A stretch of 64,000 nt of DNA from Gonatopus flavifemur. Lineage: Eukaryota; Arthropoda; Insecta; Hymenoptera; Dryinidae. Shown here one piece after another: positions 10,785-21,346 of the stretch. A model generated the notes under the pieces. It saw only the letters and a list, made by a program, of their open reading frames with translations. It did not search any database and was not told the DNA's origin. The stretch covers positions 23,206,001 through 23,270,000 of the forward strand of contig JAFFJZ010000002.1 in assembly GCA_018340375.1 (NCBI GenBank), given 5' to 3'. Each line of letters opens with the position of its first letter. Positions within the stretch are counted from its first letter, which is position 1. The translations under genes and the position numbers were made by a program.

Positions 10785-12293
10785 TCAAAATTTATTTGGT
10801 ATCCATGGTTTACCCCATTCTGCAAAATTAGAATCTGTTATACTGTCTGGTGTGAGAGGCCATAACGATGGAGGTAAATGTGGATAATTATGTATTTCTA
10901 AAGGTAATTTCCAAGTAGGTTGTATGAATTCTTCATTTGCTTCTTTACCAACAATATCTTTGAAACATTCTTTATCGATTCTATCACACTGTGGCCAATT
11001 TATTTTCGAAGCATTCTGAGACTGCGAATTTTTGAATGCAACTGCAAATAATAATAATGATGAAATTGATGAGTGATACACAAAGTTATAATTATAAATA
11101 ATACTTCTTTCGTATGTATCATACCATATTGTTGAAGTTCCCAAATCATAAATGGTGTGTAATGAGAAAATTTACAAGTGTTTCCAAAAGCACAATCCCC
11201 ATAATTCATAAATCTTTTACATGGTGTTTTCATAGTTTCTTCTTTCAATATTGTTTCAGGATCTGGAACAAATCGATTTGTTGAGAAAACATAGAATGAA
11301 AACTTTGGAATTTTCGAACATTCAAATGGTACGTTCTTTACATTTAGGCTTGATATTATCGATATCAATGAAAATTGTAAATTTATTGCAGATCATTTTT
11401 TACTTTTTACAGTGAAACAGTTTTGCAGTTTTCATGGTTTCTACAGTGGGTGTCAAGAGTGTTCTGCTTGAAATTTTAAATAGTAGTTTACTGCAAAAAA
11501 ATCATGATTTGAGATCAAATACGAATAGTTTCGAATGAGCATTTTCAATTGGTAATTCAATATGGATCCGTGATTTTAAAATATTCATATATTTATGAAT
11601 GGAAAAGTTTTTAATGGGTTTTTAAATGGAGTTTTTATACTATCACAGACTATTATTAGGATATAGTATATTCTTGAAGTTTGAATCATTTATATAAATG
11701 AGTCGAAAGTTTTAACTCTCAAAATCTGATAAATTATTTCTTTGAATGAACTCCTTAAAATTGGAAACATCATTTAAAGAATGTACTACAAGATTTTGAG
11801 TTTGCAACAGCTGAGTATTTAGTTATTCGATTGACAATTCGTTTCAATTAATGATTCAAACTTCCGCAACGTGATATACGTAGTTTTCTTCCCATTCTAA
11901 AATACAGGTATGATTTGAAATCATAGACTAACAGTGACTTCCTGATTCAAAACACTCATTGAGAATCATTACTTTTTTCAATACTTTTTGATAAACATTT
12001 TTAAAAAGGACAGGGCAAGGTTATGTTGACAATTTAGATTTACAAGGTACTTATGGCTAAATTTATGTTGTTTTTGAAAATTTATATTTCAAAAAGTAGA
12101 CCAATTCAATTTAATTCGAATCATAATTCCATGAAAATGTGTAAACAATATTTTTGAAGGTTATACCTTTGAAATTGTTGTAGTGTTCAGTTCGATTTTT
12201 TACATGTTGTGAACTAGAAAGATGTTTTCTTCTAGCCTCAGGGTCATCTTTGAATGATCTATCACAGTAATCGCAGTAATATCTTCGGCCCAT
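10785..12293 (-). CDS. ZMAT5: ZMAT5, U11/U12 snRNP 20 kDa-like zinc finger protein
   Basis: Three exons in transcription order are 12293-12167, 11262-11125 and 11041-10785. The splice phases agree (phase 1 at both junctions), giving 173 residues; the human protein has about 170. Residues 5-30 form a matrin/U1-type finger with C7, C10, H24 and H30. Residues 57-76 form a CCCH finger, C-X8-C-X5-C-X3-H. The C-terminal part is rich in P and W (LPPSLWPLTP). The start is the ATG giving MGRRYYCDYC; an upstream in-frame TTG is not used. In other animals the family is a nuclear subunit of the U11/U12 particle that recognises minor (U12-type) introns. The gene is divergent from Tim8, with about 930 bp between the two starts. 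I am confident of the identity; a role in minor splicing here is inferred from the family. Confidence 0.93.
11672..11872. repeat. GAAGTTTGAATC inverted repeat, three copies in the window
   Basis: The unit begins CTTGAAGTTTGAATC and ends ATGATTCAAACTTCCGCAA. A full second copy lies at about 38,878-39,086, and a partial one at about 8,093-8,200. All share internal TTCAATAGCTGAATATTT-like and AATTCGTTTCAATwAA-like motifs. The outer ends are inverted copies, so this is a small transposon family. It lies upstream of the ZMAT5 exon 2 acceptor, inside intron 1. Confidence 0.6.
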
Positions 12294-12390
12294 ATTCAAG
12301 AAATAATGAACTTTGAATTTTATTAAAAATTATTATTCTGTTGCGTGTATGTACAGAAAATTTTTGTTTTGTGGTCTGTCCTGCTGTCCA

Positions 12391-12500
12391 CCAGGGTACC
12401 CCAGTTTCCACATGATTTCTCTTTCTAAAAGAGAATTAGCTAATCACAAACTTGCATTAACTAGAAAGCCCAATCAAATGAGGAGAGAAATCCCTTTTGT
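12391..12500. repeat. Dispersed repeat, inverted copy at 23.68-23.77 kb
   Basis: The stretch containing CTTTCTAAAAGAGAATTAG and CTTGCATTAACTAGAAA returns in reverse orientation in the first intron of MAD2L2 (about 23,680-23,770). Length is about 85 bases with few mismatches. It also begins and ends with GTCCACC/GTCCACAC-like ends, suggesting a transposon. Confidence 0.5.
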
Positions 12501-12612
12501 GGAAACACTGCTGTCCACACAAAATTTTCATAGACGTTAACGTGAGAATGGAAGGAACAGAAAGCTGCATAAATGTTTTCTGCGCATCCGTTCTTACATT
12601 CACTCAGCTTGT

Positions 12613-12693
12613 CCCAGATAACACAAGAGTTTTAAAAGAGTTTCTTATGAATGCATTTTATTCATTGTAGGCTGTTTTAGAACTTCTTGTGGA
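12613..12693. mobile_element. AGATAGCACAAGAGTTC-family MITE
   Basis: It begins CCCAGATAACACAAGAG and has inverted GAACTTCTTGTG-like sequence at the right. This family recurs at 16.1-18.06 kb and at 46.26 kb. It lies between the divergent starts of ZMAT5 and Tim8. Confidence 0.5.
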
Positions 12694-13220
12694 GGGTTGT
12701 AGTCTTGTTGCCATTTACGCCCATTTAAATTCTGTATGAATTTAAATAAGTTGATTGAATTGAACTTCTTGTGCTTTTTTGAGGTGTGCCTAGGCCACGA
12801 GGCTGTATGATGAATTTAAAAAGAGTTCTAAAAGCGTTCTGTTTTGGTACAATATCAAGTTCTTTTTTAATTATGGACACATTTAGTATTCCCCGAGAAC
12901 TCAGAAGAATTCTAAGTGCATCGTTTGAGCTTGACATTCCCGTTTTCCACTTTATTCTGTTCATACAAGTCATGCTATTGGGTGCTTTCGTTTCATTCCT
13001 ATTTCATTCTATCCTAATTCGGCACGTTGGAAATACGGTCATACAAACAGCAAACGTAGTCATGGAAACGTGATTATTATGTGATAATAAATGTATGCGG
13101 GCAAGTTCTGGTTCATGCAAGTCAGAGCAAGTTACAAAACATTGAACAGATAATGGTATAAAAATCATATATTTTCATTAATTCTGAAGTGAACGAAAAA
13201 TCCAAAAGGATTATTGAAGC

Positions 13221-13829
13221 ATGAATTTTGCCGGAGACCAAAGTTCGCAAGGTGGGGTCGATTTACAACTTCAAGCATTTATAGAAGCAGAAAGTCAAAG
13301 ACAACGATTTCAGGTTAGATTATTCTCAATTCGTGTTCTTTTTATCATGCTTTTCCGCGAATCGAAATATGCCTTTATCATGATAATTTCAAAGACTGAC
13401 TTGCATTTTTTTTTTATCATAATATTTACATAATTTGCATGAATAATTCATATGAACTGATTTACAAAGAGAAAAAATGTATCGTCGATTTCCCTAATCA
13501 CTGTAATTTTAGTTTCCTTTAGAAAACCCATTGCTCAAACTATGCACAATTATTTCATATAAAGTACTTTGTAAAATTTCCAAATGTTCATGAAAATTCG
13601 ATCAACACTGTTAACCATGAGTAATTATGATTGATTCCAGGGATTGGTTCATGGTTTAACGGATATTTGTTGGGATACCTGTATCGATAAACCAACTGTC
13701 CGTCTGGAATCCAAAACTGAAAGTTGTTTGGTGAATTGTGTTGAAAGATTCATCGATACAACCAATTTCATCACCAACAGATTGGAACGTGTGGCTCAGA
13801 ATTCTCGTTCTGAACTGAGTTTAGATTGA
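13221..13829 (+). CDS. Tim8: Tim8, small mitochondrial inner-membrane import chaperone
   Basis: Two exons, 13221-13313 and 13641-13829, join in phase 0 (CAG|GTTAGA and TTCCAG|GGA) to give a 93-residue protein. Residues 31 onward contain the twin CX3C signature, CWDTC and CLVNC, 14 residues apart. These cysteines form the two disulfides of the small Tim fold. In other eukaryotes Tim8 pairs with Tim13 in a hexamer that carries hydrophobic precursors across the intermembrane space to TIM22. There is no signal peptide, as expected. The start is the first ATG after an in-frame stop-rich leader. The PEX3 start codon follows the Tim8 stop by only 91 bp, with no AATAAA between them, so the two may share a transcript. 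Confidence 0.93.
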
Positions 13830-13920
13830 ATGCACCGAGAAATCTGGTATTACAGTATTTGTACACAGTCAAACTGTATTATAATTCACAATATGTGGAA
13901 AAAACTGTAACATTGACAAC

Positions 13921-15072
13921 ATGTTTTCAAGAATAAGACAATTTTTAAGTCGTCATAGACAAAAGATCATTGTCAGCAGCTTGGTCATTGGAGGTATTAT
14001 TTTCATAACTCGTCACACGCAACGTAAAATTCGAGAATGGCAAGAAAAAGAAATAAAAGAGATGTTGGAAAGATCCAAACGAAGACAATACTTTGAAAGT
14101 ACAGAAAGAACGTGTAACCAAATGATTTCATCTCTTTCTAAAACATTAAGAGAATCGATAATCAGAGCTCTGGATACCGAAGCTGTTTTGAATAAGCTCA
14201 GATCTGGTTGCGAAGACAAAGTAGTGTGTTGGAATCAATTGAAGGTTCTAGCGATCGCCAAATCAGCCTTGGTAATTTATTCTCATGTTATGCTTGTAAT
14301 ACTTTTGAGGATTCAAATCAATTTGATTGGTGGATATATGTACAAAGATTGTCAAAACACAAATGGAGTAACCGAAGCTAATGAAGGGATGCGTACCAAG
14401 TACATATCTCTCTGCGGACATTTTATGAATGAAGGTATCAAAAATTTGAGTGCATACATCCAGGAAAAGGTTGAAGAAATCACAGCATCGATGTCCTTGA
14501 AGGATGAATTGACTCTCAGGGATTTAGAACAAATTTATTGGGCAATCATGTCATCGGTATCTGCTAATAATGTAAAAAATCCTGTTCGTAATTTGTTTTA
14601 CTATATGTTACCAGAAGATTCTCTGAATGACGAAGATCCTGTCTTCACGAAAATAATGAACGAGACGTTGGATCTTTTAGAAAGTAAAGAAGTACAAGAA
14701 CTAGCCCAAAGCAGTATTCGAAGTGGATTTGTACTCCTCATAGATCACATTTCTGAATATTTCACTGATATTTCTCTCACCAAAAATGGAATTAATGCTC
14801 AGAATGGTATATCCGTGCCAGGTACGTCCAATCAGAAAAATATGATTTGGACAGATGGCGCCAAAAAATCAGATTATTCTTGTAATTCATCAGGATTTGT
14901 TGATCTGCATAAGGTATCCATACATATGGCTAAATTAATTCCTATTATCAATGGACAAGTTCCTGAGAAACCTTCGACAGGAGATTTACCAGATGATTGG
15001 CAACAACAACTTACATTGAATGAAAATTTCAAAATGCTGGGAGCAAATATATATGAAGCATTTAGTTTTTAA
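13921..15072 (+). CDS. PEX3: PEX3, peroxisomal biogenesis factor 3 (intronless)
   Basis: One open exon encodes 383 residues; the human protein has 373. The N-terminus carries the usual basic stretch (about residues 3-15) followed by a hydrophobic anchor at about 16-32 (IIVSSLVIGGIIFITRH). The next part, RRQYFESTERTCNQM, matches the family block just after the anchor. Further family blocks are LRIQINLIGGYMY (about 135-147), LLDHISEYF-like sequence near residue 280, and the terminal IPIINGQVP and NIYEAF. PEX3 sits in the peroxisomal membrane and docks PEX19 carrying membrane proteins. No intron is needed, unlike every other gene in this window, and the start is only 91 bp after the Tim8 stop. 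A possible poly(A) signal lies at 15420-15425. Confidence 0.95.
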   Translation: MFSRIRQFLSRHRQKIIVSSLVIGGIIFITRHTQRKIREWQEKEIKEMLERSKRRQYFESTERTCNQMISSLSKTLRESIIRALDTEAVLNKLRSGCEDKVVCWNQLKVLAIAKSALVIYSHVMLVILLRIQINLIGGYMYKDCQNTNGVTEANEGMRTKYISLCGHFMNEGIKNLSAYIQEKVEEITASMSLKDELTLRDLEQIYWAIMSSVSANNVKNPVRNLFYYMLPEDSLNDEDPVFTKIMNETLDLLESKEVQELAQSSIRSGFVLLIDHISEYFTDISLTKNGINAQNGISVPGTSNQKNMIWTDGAKKSDYSCNSSGFVDLHKVSIHMAKLIPIINGQVPEKPSTGDLPDDWQQQLTLNENFKMLGANIYEAFSF

Positions 15073-15215
15073 AATTATTATCAATTCTACATCAAAGTTT
15101 TGTGACATAAAGTGGCTATGAGCTGCTCACCAGTACGTAATAATATATCTATTTGAAATATAATTATTATATGGTTTGGAATTACTGATAATTGTTAATT
15201 TCTTACTGTAACGGG

Positions 15216-15243
15216 TATATATATATATATATATATATATATA
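15216..15243. repeat. (TA)n microsatellite
   Basis: Fourteen uninterrupted TA units in the presumed PEX3 3' UTR. Confidence 0.9.
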
Positions 15244-15419
15244 CTTATAGGTCTATGGAGATGTGAAAAATATATTTCTCATGAAAGTCAGATGGACATT
15301 CCTTTTTTTTTGCACAAACTTTTGTGGAGAAAACTTGGGTAATGGATTATGAATCCTCTTTTCTTGAATATTTTATTAGTCAAGACTTGTACATCTCGAA
15401 TTCATGTAGTCAATTTTGT

Positions 15420-15425
15420 AATAAA
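15420..15425 (+). terminator. Candidate poly(A) signal of PEX3
   Basis: AATAAA, about 350 bases after the PEX3 stop codon. It is the first clear hexamer on this strand. Confidence 0.4.
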
Positions 15426-16117
15426 AATGTTGACATATTTCAATCAATTTAGTTATCTTTGATAATACAAAGTAGTAACCGAACAACTATAATATTCTTA
15501 GTAACAGAATACTTTATTCCTTTTCAAACATAAGTATTATAAAAAATCATATAATTTCTCGTGAGGGTTTGGATTTTAAGAGAAGCTGAAAGATATTTTC
15601 CCAAAACTGAAACTTTATCAGAAATCAAGTGAATTTTTCTGCTGGGACAGTCATTAAAATTATATTTTTAGTCTATTTATGAAATATGTATAGAAAACTG
15701 TTTTCAAGTTGAATTGTTCGCTCCTTGGAACGTTCCCACACAACACCACAGTGCCCAGAGATTTCCAAAAGAACTCTCGTAAAAAAAGTTCCTTATGAAT
15801 TCACAAATGATTCATAAAGTGTACAATAAGTTCCAAAAAAAGTCAGGAAGCATTTCATATGAATGATGAGCTGAGTTCATAAAGAGTTTCAAATGATCTC
15901 CTGAAGTACTTTGAAAGAACTGCTGTTATGTTAGTGAAATATGAATGCCTGGTGGTATTCCTCTTCCAATTCAAAAGAGCTCTTCTTGAGTTCCCTGTGA
16001 AAGGATTCTACGGAGTATAATAAGTAAATATAAGTTATGAATATTCCATAAATTCATGAATGGAAAGAATCTTGCGTATAATAAATTTGGAAATGTCAAT
16101 TTCATTTTAGTCTCAAC

Positions 16118-18060
16118 CCAGATAGCACAAGAGTTCTATACGAATACATTGTATGAATTGTGAGCTCTTTTGGAACTCTTGTGCTATCTAGGAACTGCGT
16201 ATATACCTAATAAAATCTTTATAGGATCTCTTTATGCAATGTTTTTGAATCCATTGTGAACATTTCTGTCTAATATTATTGAGGAACTCTTTTGGACGAG
16301 GAAAAGGATTCCTCCAGCACTTTATACTGAACTGACTTACGGAAGGAGTTTAAGAACTCTTATTCAATTTGTTTGGATGAGTTAGGATATTCATACAGGA
16401 TTCTTCGGAATTGTCCATAAATTATGTAAGATTATTTTACTATTTGCCTCCTTGTCACTCTCAGTTCCTTTATAGTTGGTAAGAAAGAGAAACAAACATG
16501 AAATTGTGTCACGTAATTTATGGACGAGCCCCTATGTGGAATAAGATGAGTTTATTAGGAATTATTTCTACAATCTGTGTGCTGTGTGGGTCTGTCCATA
16601 GACGAACGCTTCTCAGATAGCACAAGAATTTTGAAAGAGTTCTTCATGAATACACTGACTATGTTTCCACTAAGCCCACTAGGCGTAAATAAAACAAGAT
16701 TGAAATGGAATTATCTAATCACGATTCAAACATTCTCTTGTAAAAAATGTACTCGTCTGTTGAGTGGTCATTTCCCGTGGTTCAATCCTATTTCAATTCT
16801 GTTTCAAGTCCGGTGGAGCAGCAGTCACTGTATTCATTATGAGCTTTTTAAGAACTCTTATATTATCTGGGACCACATCCATTTGACATTATGATATCCT
16901 AGATAGCACAAAAATTAGAGTTTTTCAACGAACGCATTGTATTAATCACGAGCTCTTTTAGAATTCTTGTGCTATCTGGGATTAATTGTTCTTCAACTCC
17001 GGGGTTCATGAATTAAATTTATCCAGTTGATAATTTACTTGATATGTATGTGAAAATAAATTTTACAAATGCCCAGGTAGCACACAAGAATCCCAAATGA
17101 ATTTTGAACAAAAGGACTGTACAAGAACTCTTTTAGAATACATATAGTTCTTAAAGAGTTTCAAAAAGAATTCAGTTCGTCAGATATTTGCGAGTTTCGT
17201 TGAAATCCTCAAAAAAGTCTCATAGAATTTTCCCGTATACCGCACGAAAAATCCTTTCTCAAAAACAAGAATAAAATTTTTCAGAAACTCTTTTCGAATT
17301 AATGAATTCATAGAGAGCTCTGGAGGAGTTCAATGTTTGTGACATCAAAGAGTTCTTTGAGAACGCTGAAAGTATTGTTTTAGTACTCTCAAAGAACTTG
17401 TTATTGTCCCACACTTTGAATTCCTCCAGAACTCTTTATGAACTCATTAGTTCAAGAGAGAGAGTTCTTGAAGATTTTTTTTCAGAATTCATCTGGCATC
17501 ATTGCGTCTGCGTGATGATTTCTTTCATATTGGAGTTTGAGAATTTCAAAAGAATTTGAAATATTCAAGGAACATACAAGAAATACAAATAAATATTGAA
17601 GAAAGAACTCTGCTTAAACTCTTTTAGAACTCATGGCATTTTTAGAGTTCCCAAAAGAATTCGATTGATCCGACATTCGCGAGTTCCCTTAAAATTCTCA
17701 AAGAAGGCTCAAAGAATTTTATAAGAACTCGTAAATGACTGAGGCATCGAATTCTTTGAGTTCTAAAACAGTTCAAAAGGAGTTCTTTTGTTCCACAATT
17801 CATCACCCCAAGAGAGCACAAACCTTTCGAGGTCAAGTGTACGTTCGTTGTACGTGAATTCACGTCCATGGAATGTCCAATGGACCTTCAAATGTCCGGA
17901 CGTTGAATAAACCTCTATTGAACGTTACCTGAACCTTCATGTTCTCTTGCAGTAATGATTCTTATGTGTGCCCAGATAGCACAAGTATTATAAAGAAGCA
18001 CGTAATTAACACAACGTATTCACAAAGAATTTTTTTAGAACTCTTGTGTCAACTGAGTTA
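16118..18060. repeat. Cluster of AGATAGCACAAGAGTTC-type MITEs
   Basis: At least five related inverted-repeat copies lie here: 16118-16191, about 16615-16874, 16898-16981, about 17066-17165 and about 17970-18060. Each has ends close to CCAGATAGCACAAGAGTTC and GAACTCTTGTGCTATCTGG and an internal AAGAACTCTTT-like core. A copy of the AACACACGAAGAATTC foldback family occupies about 17,240-17,490. Between them is old sequence rich in AAAGAACTC. No gene is seen; short frames here arise from the repeats. Confidence 0.65.
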
Positions 18061-18095
18061 TCTAGAAATTCACTCCAATCACAATTGTAAACATT

Positions 18096-18476
18096 CCCGT
18101 ACAGCACAACCACCGATCGTTCACCTAGGACTTCGGTGGACTGGAGGTGGAGAATTGGTGGAGAAATGGGAGCCGTGGAAATAAGGGAGAAATAAGGGAG
18201 AGTCTCCGTTGAGGCAACGGAGAGGTGACGGAGAAATGTCCGCCCCCTGTATTTTCGATATAATTCTTATTGGTGCATTTACGTAACCAAATCTGAATGT
18301 ATAAATTCACGAATTTAGGTTTCATTGAAAATACAGGGGGCGGACATTTCTCCGTCGCCTCTCCGTTGCCTCAACGGAGACTCTCCCTTATTTCTCCCTT
18401 ATTCCCACGGCTCCCATTTCTCCACCTCTGGTCCACCGAAGTCTTAGGTGGAGGATCGGTGGTTGTGCTGTACGGG
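18096..18476. mobile_element. Long near-perfect foldback element
   Basis: The left arm starts CCCGTACAGCACAACCACC and the right arm ends GGTGGTTGTGCTGTACGGG. Each arm is about 155 bases and shares blocks such as GGACTTCGGTGGAC, AATAAGGGAGAAATAAGG, CTCCGTTGAGGCAACGGAG and GGGGGCGGACATTTC. Mismatches are few. The loop (about 18,260-18,325) is AT-rich and unrelated. No target duplication is certain. Frames on both strands (18125-18325 and 18297-18488) merely mirror the arms. Confidence 0.8.
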
Positions 18477-18561
18477 TTCCTTGATTAGAACTGTAATCTA
18501 CTTGAGCGTGCGCCCCACTACCTATGTACACAAACAAATTTCATATAGCAATAGCAATAGC

Positions 18562-18866
18562 CAGGGTTGGCACGTAATATACTTCCAAGTATTTTACATA
18601 GTTTACGACACGTAAGAAACCGAGTAACTTACACATGAAACCAACCCACACGGCACCATAGTCCCAGAAGGATTCATGAAGAATTCTCATTGAACTCATT
18701 TTGTTCTTTATGAAGTCTTCAAGGATTCTTCCGGGACTGTGGTGCTGTGTGGGAACCCCTTGCTTTTGGGGGAACAAGAGGGTTCAAGTATCTTACATAT
18801 ATTACGTGTCAGAAAACAAGTATGATACGTAACAAATTGAAAAATCATGTAATAAACCCAACCCTG
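18562..18866. mobile_element. hAT-type MITE with 8-bp target duplication
   Basis: It opens CAGGGTTGGCACGTAA and closes GTAATAAACCCAACCCTG, inverted ends of hAT type. The 8-bp sequence GCAATAGC flanks it (18554-18561 and 18867-18874). The arms are split by a second element at 18645-18753, so the hAT-type unit is the older of the two. It is non-autonomous. Confidence 0.7.
18645..18753. mobile_element. CCCACACGGCACCATAGTCCC-type MITE nested in the hAT-type MITE
   Basis: The arms CCCACACGGCACCATAGTCC and GGACTGTGGTGCTGTGTGGG are inverted copies of about 35 bases each. The insertion separates the two arms of the surrounding hAT-type unit. Confidence 0.65.
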
Positions 18867-18883
18867 GCAATAGCAATAGCAGC

Positions 18884-18992
18884 CCTTACAGCACCACAGT
18901 CCCAGAAGAATTCTTAAAGAATTCATAAAGAACACAATCAGTTCAATAAGAATTCTTTATGACTTCTTCTGGGACTGTGGTGCTGTGTGGGA
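18884..18992. mobile_element. Second copy of the CACAGCACCACAGTCCC MITE
   Basis: It starts with ACAGCACCACAGTCCCAG and ends CTGGGACTGTGGTGCTGTG, with an internal AGAATTCTTAAAGAATTC. It is closely related to the copy at 18645-18753; degraded relatives occur near 15.73 kb and 24.0 kb. Confidence 0.65.
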
Positions 18993-19337
18993 GTGTGTAA
19001 TAGTGTCCAACAGTGTCCCAAATGATTCACACTGATACTCATAAAGTTTCTCAGGCAATAAAACCTTGTTTAAGGTTAGAAAGCCTCATTGTATTCTTTA
19101 TATATGAAATACAGATCATTAAGAAATATGCAACTTTGCGGGTGAATACTCGACGAAATAACTTGAGTTTATGAGATTTATGAGCAAACTCACTATCTTG
19201 TTCCCAGCTCAATCGATCACGTCAATGTAACCCAAATAATAAATGTTAAAAATCGATAAACATACTGTTCAAGTTTCAAGGTTATGTTTTGTATCTAACT
19301 TCAAATTTGGGGATAAGGAATTGATATTATAAAAAGC
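18993..19337. promoter_or_regulatory. POFUT2 upstream region
   Basis: AT-rich sequence between the repeat block and the POFUT2 start, which presumably holds its promoter and 5' UTR. No core motif is clear. Confidence 0.3.
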
Positions 19338-21270
19338 ATGCAATATTTGAACAACAGGACAGAAGCACAGTTTATATTGAAAATATTATTGTTCGCATTA
19401 ATTTTCTGCTTATGCAAAGGAAATGATATTCAATCAGAATTCTGTGAGAAAGATGAATTCTCTGAAACCGATGGATCATGTGCAACAAAAAAGTATTTTT
19501 CAAAAGAACGGTGAGAAAACATTGACATTGGTATAATGAATATTGCAAAATGTCAATGTTTTTTATAATTTTGACTTTAAAATCAGATTTTTAAAATTAT
19601 CAATATTTTTCTCAGAAATTCCTTGAATGTCATTTATTATTGCTAAAAAGTACTATTCATTTTAGATATATTCTGTACAATGTAAATCCTCCAGAAGGTT
19701 TTAATCTTCGAAGAGATGTGTATATTCGTGTTGCTGTTTCCTTGAAACATTTAATTGAAAAAAATAGAACGTTCTCTTGGCACTTAGTGTTACCACCATG
19801 GGGTGAGTATATATCCTCCGAGAATGATCTATTATCTCGGATATTATTAATGTAATATTGCAATATTTCAGGTAATTTATATCATTGGAGAAGTCGCGAC
19901 GTTGGTTCACAAGCACAATTACCATGGAATATTTTCTTTGATATTCAAAGTTTGCAAAAATATATACCAGTTATCGAAACTCATGATTTCTTCAAAGGTA
20001 TTTCTTGAAATACCCGTTAATGAAAATTCTGAATGATCACAAAATTTGTTACGATTAATTTTAGAATATAATGCAAATAGTAAAAAAGTGGAATTAGATT
20101 GCATTTATATTTTACAAAACGATGAAGACATGTTTAAAACTGGAAAATTCGAGAGTAAGAATGAAGTCATAGAATGTCCTGAAGATACTTTAAGATCATT
20201 GCATACAGTCAATCAAAAACATAGAATTTTTTGGGGTTACTCAAATATAACTTCTCACAACATTAAATGTGTGATTTTTCATGGTATGATGTCGGAGCTT
20301 GAACAGAATCTCAAACCACATATTTACAGGTAAAAGTTCTGTAATTGAACTATCGATAATTTGGATAATTTATATCAAGATTTATTCATAGATCAGTTAT
20401 GTTCGATCACATGGAAATACCATTGCACGATTTCTACGGCTCTCGCGAATATTGGAAAGCTCGACGTAGTATGCGCTATAATTCTGAATTATACAAAATT
20501 GCAAATGAGTATAGAAAACAGTACTTAAATTCAACTGATGAAACGGATAATACCAAACGTCCTGTGGATTGGACAAATGAAGAAGTAAATGCATTTAAAC
20601 ATGCAAAATTTAGATTGATATAGTTCATGAAAGAGAGAAATTTCAAACAATGTACAATTTTAGAGCAAAAGAAATGCCATTGGTGGACCATACGTGTCAG
20701 TTCATTTGAGGAGGCGTGATTTTCTTGTTGGACGTGTGAATTCTGTACCTACCATTGACATAGCTGCTTCTCAATTACAAAAGATTTTGAAAGAATCGAA
20801 ATTAGATACATTATTTGTTGCAACAGATGCAGAAGAATTCGGTAAATTTTCTGTTTTTCGAATTCATGATAGGTATTCAAGTATGTTTAAATATATTTTG
20901 TTCCAGAGTTTCAACAATTGAAAACACATTTACCAAATTATAAAGTTCTGAAATTTATACCATCCAAGGAAATAAGAATGAAATATAAAGATGGTGGAAT
21001 TGCAATCATTGATCAAATTATTTGTTCCTTTGCAAGGTGAGATGAGAATTCATATTTGATTCAGATTTTGAGAATTCACGATCTTAGGAATGAAATGGAT
21101 TTTATTGGAATTGCAGGTATTTCATTGGAACTCGGGAATCCACTTTTACATTCAGGATACAAGAAGATAGAGAAATTATTGGTTTTCCTCCTCAAACAAC
21201 ATTCAACCAGTTATGTAGAAGTGAAAAAGATTGCATAAAGAATGGTGGTAATTGGGAAATAGTATGGTGA
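19338..21270 (+). CDS. POFUT2: POFUT2, GDP-fucose protein O-fucosyltransferase 2
   Basis: Eight exons with matching phases are 19338-19510, 19666-19802, 19872-19997, 20065-20329, 20392-20584, 20664-20841, 20907-21036 and 21117-21270. The product has 451 residues; the human enzyme has 429. A hydrophobic stretch at about residues 11-28 is a signal sequence for the ER. Residues 62-75 ([14 protein letters not shown]) carry the family's PxEGFN block with the expected catalytic Glu at 68. HLRRRDF at 312-318 is the GDP-fucose-binding HxRRxD block. [10 protein letters not shown] and [13 protein letters not shown] are the conserved C-terminal blocks. The enzyme adds O-fucose to thrombospondin type 1 repeats in the ER, aiding their folding and secretion. 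The exon 5 donor (GAA|GTAAAT) is the least certain junction. Confidence 0.94.
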
Positions 21271-21307
21271 AGGAGTAAAGTAATTTCACCTCACATATTT
21301 TATACGT

Positions 21308-21325
21308 TTTATTAACAAATTTATT
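21308..21325 (-). terminator. Poly(A) signals of BLOC1S6
   Basis: Two minus-strand AATAAA hexamers (21308-21313 and 21320-21325) lie 113-130 bases after the BLOC1S6 stop and upstream of the POFUT2 cleavage site. Confidence 0.5.
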
Positions 21326-21340
21326 GTAGATATTATACAT

Positions 21341-21346
21341 AATAAA
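21341..21346 (+). terminator. Poly(A) signal of POFUT2
   Basis: AATAAA, 71 bases after the POFUT2 stop. It lies beyond the minus-strand BLOC1S6 signals at about 21308-21325, so the two 3' UTRs probably overlap. Confidence 0.6.

Larger units (their letters stand above)
15073..16117. other. PEX3 3' flank with old repeats
   Basis: This contains the PEX3 3' UTR, a (TA)n tract at 15216-15243, the AATAAA at 15420, and degraded GAATTCATAAAG/CCCACACAACACCACAG repeats near 15,725-15,990. No coding region is seen. Confidence 0.5.

Noticed and set aside
12291..12299. ZMAT5 start at an upstream TTG (adding two residues)
   Set aside because: The ATG that gives MGRRYYCDYC fits the family N-terminus and normal eukaryotic initiation.
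18125..18488. Frames on both strands reading SVTSPLPQRRLSLISPLFPR-like sequence
   Set aside because: Both are the two arms of the same foldback element, not genes.
20392..20623. Extending POFUT2 exon 5 to the in-frame TAG at 20623
   Set aside because: It would lose the HLRRRDF and C-terminal blocks. Splicing at GAA|GTAAAT to 20664 restores the full family order.
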